Assembly: GCA_015679605.1 (NCBI GenBank)
Contig: JAAAVE010000317.1
Span: 1-13,528, forward strand
DNA from: Podila epigama
Lineage: Eukaryota; Mortierellomycota; Mortierellomycetes; Mortierellales; Mortierellaceae
DNA: 13,528 bases
Reading direction: 5' to 3'
Part shown: positions 8,224 through 13,528 of the stretch, in pieces
Position numbering within the stretch: the stretch's first letter is position 1
Layout: each line of letters begins with the position of its first letter
The notes under the pieces: generated by a model
What the model was told of the DNA's origin: nothing
The model's database searches: none
Seen by the model: the letters and a program-made list of their open reading frames with translations, nothing else
Position numbers and translations under genes: made by a program

Positions 8224-8650
8224 TGATATAGCAGATGGATTTAGAAGGATGGGATTTATTCAAGGTGTGCGAATGGGATGAGGAAGAAAAGAAAGAAAGA
8301 AAGAAAATAAATAAAATCTTGACACGTAGGGCACCTTTATTAACTTTTTCTGTCCATCTCAATCAAATTCAATCCTATTCAAATCATCAGAATATAACAT
8401 TAATTTAACAGAGACTCCCAAAAAAAGCAATCGCTATTTTTTTATTTTGTTTGGACTGTTTGCATGCAACACCTTGACAGACAATTTCCTTTCCTACAAT
8501 CATCAAATAATTACACGAACCACACTCCAACAACTTCTACTTCTACTACTACACTACAACAACGCATCATACCCTGCCCATTCCATTCTCTGCCCTTGTC
8601 ATTTCTAAAGAGCGTCGTAGTATTCATTTGTTGTAACATGGCAAGAGAGG
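8224..8650. promoter_or_regulatory. Divergent promoter region between SPC2 and EST1-like gene
   Basis: 427 bp separate the two start codons. On the SPC2 strand the part near the gene is pyrimidine-rich: a GAAA repeat on the plus strand (about 8286-8307) reads TTTC towards SPC2, similar to the CT-rich leader of the transporter gene. The EST1-like side is rich in CA and ACT triplets (8510-8570) without a clear TATA box. Both promoters must lie here unless one reaches into the other gene. No further site could be assigned with confidence. Confidence 0.5.
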
Positions 8651-8682
8651 ATGTCAAGTTTTACACACCAAATTCCACTTGA
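8638..8682 (+). other. Short upstream ORF overlapping the EST1-like start codon
   Basis: ATG at 8638 opens a 14-codon frame ending in TGA at 8680-8682, out of frame with and overlapping the proposed start at 8651. Its context (A at -3, G at +4) is at least as good as that of 8651 (A at -3, T at +4). It would matter only if the transcript starts upstream of 8638. Confidence 0.4.
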
Positions 8683-11600
8683 ACAACACTTTCACATTGT
8701 GCGACAACTTTACGTGTAAGTCATTCAAGTCAATTGTTTGGAAAAAGAGCATCCATACTCTTTCCTTTTGGTGCTCCTGGAATACCTGCAGTCATAGTAT
8801 CCAGCGACGAGTTGACAAAAAGTGAGGACCAAAAGTCATTCAAATCACTTGCAACTAAATCACTGAATCACTAAAAAAAAACACGCTTGGTCATGTAGTG
8901 ATGCCTCTGCACTTGAGCAGTCAATTCAGCACCATGTAGAGGCCAACCGGGTCGGTTATCGGTCCACTATCTCCTCTGTGCCTTCGTCGCCCGCGAGCGA
9001 ACGCAGCCTCAGCCTCCCCATAGGTGGCCAGCACCAGCGCCGACAGAACTCTGTCCAGTCTCCCCAGAGACGCGCTTCCCGCCAAAATTCTACACACTCT
9101 CGAGAAGACGAGGATGAACAGGTCCCTCATTTCCGATCGAGCCATGAAGAGTTGGCTTTTCTGCGAGACAGGTAAACAAGAAATATCCAAAAAAGCGGCC
9201 TGGGAATGGTGTTGTACAGGCTGACCTCAAAGGTCTTTTGCCATTAGTGGCGATGCTTGTCAATACTTTGGTTCATTGTGTGTGACAACAGCGTACTCTG
9301 ACCCTCCAATATCTCCCATTGCAATTTTATGTTTAGTGCATTGTGCATGATGACTCCTTAACTAACGTTTCTTTGGTTCTTATCATGTGCTGTCATAGTC
9401 TTAAGGACGTGTACGAGGTGATCTTGCTCGAGGATCTGGTTGCCGCAGTTGAACAGTCGGTGGATGAACGCCTCTGGAGGCACGTTTTTTACACTCCAAT
9501 CGAAGAGCTGCGGGCTGAACTCAGAAAGGTAAAGGAAAGATAAAAAAAAAAAATACTTTGAAAAAAAAAAAAAAGTCAAAACAAAGCACGTCAGATTGAC
9601 AAAGTCATCTGTCATATCTATTGTATGTGCATCTTTAGCTGGAAAAGAACCCTCTGCGTCGCCAGGAGGTAATGGATGAAATTAGTCGACTGCTGGACAA
9701 GGGCACTGGGTTCTACCACGAAATGATCACAGTTCTCCGCTGTGAACACAACATCGACATTGGTACTATCGCCGTCGACCTGTTACTATCAGAGTCAGGA
9801 AACAGCAAAGGACCATCTTCAGTGAGCCTGAGCCTAAGCCAGAGCCAGAACAAAGAGAAACATCAACAGCAACAAAAGAGGGCCAAAAGCGACCGCACCC
9901 GCCAACCTCAACGATCCAAGGATGATCTCGGCTCACAGGAGTACCCCAAGGAGGCATTAGCAAATTGCATACAAAAATGCTTTGTCTATCTTGGAGATTT
10001 GGCTCGGTATCGGGCAAATATTCGACTGGAGGCACAGACAGCGGCTCAACTGTCTGGGCAAGATAAACAACTGGCGTCACCACCACGGCACTCTGCCTCC
10101 AACTGGCAAGCATCCAGCCGGTTTTATGAACGTGCCATCATCGTCTTTCCCGACAGTGGCAAGCCTTTTGGTCAGATGGCAATTTTGGCCTCATATGCGA
10201 ACGATGACCTTGATGCTCTGTACTGGTATAACCTAAGGTACACACATAATGATATCGAGAAGCGCGCCTTTATGAATTGCAAGAGTCATGGAAAGGAATG
10301 TTCTCTTTGATATTCATCCCTCTTTTGTTGTGTGCGCGTTTTTTTTTAACCTTTCCTCAAATGATCTCCACCACACAGCTTGGGGACAAAATGCCCTTCG
10401 ATGGTTGTTCGAGACAACCTTAAAGTATTCTTTTCGAGATACCAGAATCGATTTAGGGACCTTTTCGCCACTCTATCGCCAGGACAGGACACTTCAAAGA
10501 ACCCGGTACATGATCTGGACATGGATTCTGACTCGGACATTGCAGAGGATATCACAAAGCCTGCGTCGACGCTGCAAGATGACGCCCTTGAGCGGTGTGG
10601 TCTGGAAGTTTTATTTATCAAGATTCAGATGGATCTGTTTGCTCCCAACCTCGAAAGGTATTCTTTTCTTTTCCTTCTGAATATAAAGCATGTGGTATGG
10701 TTAACTTTGACTCTTAGGGCTAACATGAATTTCACTGTTCTCGTACACAAGTGGTACATTTGTGGACTCCAAGATCCTAAGTACCTTGTGTCGACGGATA
10801 GCAGAGCAATTGGAGCGAGGGGGGTTTGAGGGGACGATGCAAAAAATGATTGCTTCCATGATTTTTACCGTATGGGACCTCCATTCGCGGACAAGCTCGG
10901 CGTCTTTTATGGCAGAATCCTCGTCCAAGGGGGATGCGATGAGCCTAAAACAAGCTCAACGGATCGGACTCGTGTATCTGCTCAGCATGTCAGCTGTGCT
11001 CCTGGAACACCAGCTCACACTATGGGCAAACCAACAGACAGCAAAGTTAAGGGATAGAGTCCGCCTTTATTCTTCTCTGATGTATCCAATCGAGCTATTG
11101 ATCGCGTTTTGGATATCGCATTGGGACCAAGTGTGGGGCATGATCCGTCTAGAGGAGAAATGGGCAGGTATATCTCGACGGACTAATATCTCGCTCAAGG
11201 CATCGACCGTTCGCTTTTTTCGTCCTTTTGTCCGTGTGCTCAATACGCTTCGCCAACATGAGAGGACTGGGATGCCCAGCCAGGAAAAGATTTCACAAAA
11301 TGCCTTCATTCTACTGCGACGTGATCAGAACCAATACTTTGGGCTGTTACCCTTTCGTCGGTTCCACATTCAATTTGTCTTGTGCATGGATGTTGTCGAG
11401 AACCAAAGAGAGACGCAGCTCTATCGGTTTATGCTGTTTGCGTCAAAGGTTGTTCAGGCAAGCGAAGGAATTAGAGGTACGGTTGTTGAGCTCTCTGTTG
11501 AGCCTGTTGTTTCAGATGGTGAGGATTCAAGGCGAACCTATTTTCGACTCTTGGACGCTGAAGACAAGGTAAAGATTGGGTTTCTTGTTGATAGAACGCG

Positions 11601-12974
11601 GATATGCTGCAAACTGTATTGTTTACCTCAACAATATGATGCCTTTGACTTTACTTGACTTAGCGGTTATTGCGAGAACGAGGATCCAAGATGCTGGCAT
11701 CGCACTGGTTGCAGGATCAGGTCTCATCGCTTGAGAAATCAGTCAAGAGTAATGTACAGTCACGGAGTCGGCCGGTTCGGCCAAGAGCTCTCGTGCCTCT
11801 CTCATCCTTGCCAGCTACAGTCAAACTTCCACCGATCCATGCGTTTCCTTCAGCACCCTCTGAGCCAGGTCAGACACTCTTGTCTGAATACTATCAGCGA
11901 GCTAGTGGGACGAATACTGTTGCGAGCAATAAGGGCCAGCCAGGACGTAGGAATGAAAAGGCAGCGGTCGGAAGACCCAAGCCCGGGAGCCAAAGGTCTA
12001 TTCCCGAGTGGACATGCTTGCTTGACTTTTCGGTACTGGTCTGGAACCTGTCGGATGTCAAGTCTCTCCTAGATAACCGCCAATGCCTCTTGATAGTGCC
12101 GCTGGATGTGATTGATAGGCTTGATGTTGCGAAAAAGGGCACAGACAAGGAAAACCAAAAGGCGAGAGAAGCGATTCGGTTCTTGGATGAAAGACTGAAT
12201 CGTAGTCGAGGACATAATGAGCCGTTGTTGGTGGCACAAAATGTGAGGGATTCTCTTGGGCGATGGAGTGAATCGATACCATTCCTGGTCGAAGAGTCCC
12301 GTGGGGAGCGTTTGACGAACGAGAGTAAAGGCTCAATATCAGACTCTGCCGCTGGTCTGGGTGAACAGGATGATGTGGAGATGACAGACAGTCAACGTCT
12401 TGAGGCGGAGATATCAGAGGCCGCCGATGCAGATGTGATTATGGGCGAAGTTGAGGTTGAAGCTGGTGAGGTGGAGGTTGATGAGGTTGAGGTTGAGGTT
12501 GAGGTTGATGAGGCTACGGCTAAGGCTACGGCAAAGGCTAAGGTTGTAGCCGAGGCCAAGGTGGAAGAGGCCAATGCGATGGATGAAGATGCTGTTGAGA
12601 TGGATAAGGAGCAAACTGAAGATGAAGAAGGATCTGGGGAGATGCAGGGAATGTATAAAGAGCAAGGAGAAGAGGGAGGAAAACAAGTAGTAGAAGGGAA
12701 TGAAGAGGAGGACGATGAGGACGAGGCGAACGACGGTGAAGAAGAAGAAGAAGAAGAAGAAGAAGAGGTGCGTAATGCAATGAATGTTCCTCGGGTGTGG
12801 CGTCCGATCTTGGGTGCGTGCCTGTTCATGTTGCGGAAACGACCTGTGGAGCAGCTAATACGCGAGGAGCGGTTTATGCTCCTGACGGAGGATGGCGATC
12901 TGACGCACTATGCCGGTTGGTTCGACATTCCAGTGAGCACGATATCTGCGTGGAAGCAGCAGCATTGTTCATAG
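8651..12974 (+). CDS. EST1/SMG5-6-7 family protein with C-terminal PIN-like domain (SMG5-like), 7 exons
   Basis: Exons are 8651-8715, 8899-9171, 9399-9528, 9639-10237, 10379-10657, 10752-11568 and 11664-12974. The introns are 183, 227, 110, 141, 94 and 95 nt. The joined frame gives 1157 aa. Members act in nonsense-mediated mRNA decay (SMG5/6/7) or telomerase recruitment (Est1). Residues about 55-110 are basic, Ser/Gln-rich and probably disordered. From about 113 comes the EST1 helical (14-3-3/TPR-like) domain: DERLWRHVFYTPIEELR, later GFYHEMITVLR, then YLGDLARYR (about 272-280) and FYERAIIVFPDSGKPFGQMA (about 318-337) leading to ALYWYNLSLG. A long helical region follows to about 735. A PIN-like domain starts at about 835 with CLLDFSVLVWNL (Asp842), LLIVPLDVIDRLD and KAREAIRFLDERL, wording nearest to SMG5 as I recall that family. 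It is interrupted by an acidic insert (about 933-1093) and resumes to the end with LLTEDGDL (Asp1131). ATG 8651 is the first ATG after an in-frame stop at 8618. Exon 1 is the least certain exon; CTAAC branch-like sites support introns 2 and 5. Confidence 0.85.
12444..12545 (+). repeat. In-frame GAGGTT hexamer and GCTAAGGC repeats
   Basis: Imperfect GAGGTT/GATGAG units encode alternating Glu-Val residues with Asp. They run into ACGGCTAAGGCT-type units encoding Ala-Thr-Lys. Both lie inside the insert that splits the PIN-like domain of the EST1-like protein. Confidence 0.85.
12738..12764 (+). repeat. In-frame GAA repeat (poly-Glu)
   Basis: Nine GAA/GAG units encode about ten consecutive Glu residues at the end of the acidic insert, directly before the PIN-like domain resumes with the segment NVPRVWRPILGAC. 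Confidence 0.9.
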
Positions 12975-13084
12975 CAAGAGATATTTTACCATGGACAGCA
13001 GTAGCAGTTGCACCATGGAGCAAGTTAGCATGCATGGACAGATAACCAGATGACGATGACAAATAGCATGCAAAACACGGGCCA

Positions 13085-13230
13085 CATACGCACCACACTC
13101 ACGCGCACATCTTCACACACACACACACCTGGATACATCTTTACGCACCTTTTCCTCACGTATGAAACAACATGCATTGCCAACCACACCACACACCACA
13201 CACCAACACACACATCACACACTTTCCTCT
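13085..13230. repeat. CA/CAC-rich low-complexity tract
   Basis: Repeated ACAC and CACAC stretches, including a run of CA dinucleotides around 13115-13128 and CCACACCACACACC-type units around 13185-13225. Confidence 0.75.
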
Positions 13231-13308
13231 CTTTGTCCCAGACAGCCAGTCAGCCAGTCAGTCTCACCTACCCCTCTAGTTGGGTAACACAAGAAAGTGG
13301 GTGGGACG

Positions 13309-13377
13309 ACATTCATATTTTCATTCATTTTCATTCAATTTCATTCGTTCGTTCGTTCATTCACATTCATTCATTCC
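13309..13377. repeat. CATT/CGTT tetranucleotide repeat, second copy
   Basis: Interspersed TTCATT, TCATTCG and TTCG units matching in type the tract at 1669-1758. The two are similar in composition rather than aligned copies. Confidence 0.85.
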
Positions 13378-13528
13378 CTCCACAGACTCACTCATCCCTA
13401 GTCGCAGACAGTACAGTACGTGTTCACTAACAGAAATACACTCATTTGCTTCATTAACATCTTGGTGGCGTGTGACGTGTGTCCAAAAGAACCATGCATG
13501 AGGGGAGCATGTGTGCGCTGACCCCACT

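Larger units (their letters stand above)
12975..13528. other. Intergenic low-complexity region after EST1-like gene
   Basis: No gene is recognised. The region starts with mixed sequence that must carry the 3' end of the EST1-like transcript, but no AATAAA is seen. CA/CAC-rich DNA follows (about 13085-13230), then an 8-bp CAGCCAGT repeat (13243-13258) and a CATT/CGTT tetranucleotide tract (13309-13377). The open frames across it are His/Thr/Ser-rich repeat translations. Confidence 0.65.

Noticed and set aside
9672-10310. Treating the separate open frames at 9343, 9672, 10380, 10762 and 11670 as individual genes
   Set aside because: Each ends or begins at a GT-AG boundary in matching phase, and together they give one continuous EST1-type protein.
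10718-10829. Alternative acceptor CTTAG at 10716-10717 for exon 6 of the EST1-like gene
   Set aside because: Its in-phase continuation ends in a stop (TGA at 10827-10829). The acceptor at 10750-10751 keeps the family-like frame and has a CTAAC branch-like site at 10719-10723.
12392-12829. Minus-strand Ser/Thr-rich frame opposite the acidic insert of the EST1-like gene
   Set aside because: Ser and Thr runs arise from reading GAA/GAGGTT repeats backwards. It has no domain and no neighbours supporting it.
13050-13430. Plus-strand His/Thr/Ser-rich 126-aa frame
   Set aside because: Translation of CA-rich and CATT repeats. It follows the stop of the EST1-like gene with no promoter or family match.

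Overview
This window looks like nuclear DNA of a filamentous fungus, most likely an early-diverging one of the Mortierella type. Four multi-domain eukaryotic genes can be read. Three of them are interrupted by short GT-AG introns of 90-227 nt, some with CTAAC-like branch sites. Genes are separated by pyrimidine-rich leaders, A/T-rich 3' ends and abundant microsatellites. The Mortierella assignment is an inference from gene style: the F-box protein architecture and a CAT/YfnA-type amino acid transporter. No rRNA, tRNA, CRISPR array, transposase or bacterial-type operon was recognised.

Layout: 1-1780 is a gene-poor stretch full of short tandem repeats. At 2117-3962 (+) there is a three-exon gene for a 12-TM amino acid transporter of the APC superfamily (544 aa), behind a TATA box and a long CT-rich leader. 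At 4691-6805 (+) there is an intronless F-box protein (704 aa) with an Asp/Glu-rich tract near its C-terminus. At 7193-8223 (-) there is a five-exon gene for signal peptidase complex subunit 2 (197 aa), convergent with the F-box gene. At 8651-12974 (+) there is a seven-exon gene for an EST1/SMG5-6-7 family protein (1157 aa) ending in a PIN-like domain. It is transcribed divergently from the signal peptidase gene across a 427-bp shared promoter region. The remainder, 12975-13528, is low-complexity intergenic DNA.

The genes do not form an obvious pathway: plasma-membrane or vacuolar amino acid import, SCF-type ubiquitination, ER signal peptide cleavage, and mRNA decay or telomere function. Such mixing is normal for a fungal chromosome. 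I reconstructed all exon joins by hand. Reading frame and protein-family continuity agree at every junction, but none has transcript support here.

The points most worth a second look are: the PIN-like domain of the EST1/SMG5-like protein, which is split by an acidic insert of about 160 residues and lacks one of the expected catalytic acids; short upstream ORFs that overlap the start codons of two neighbouring genes; and a 19-nt first coding exon in the signal peptidase subunit gene. I did not find convincing evidence of a wholly new biological system.
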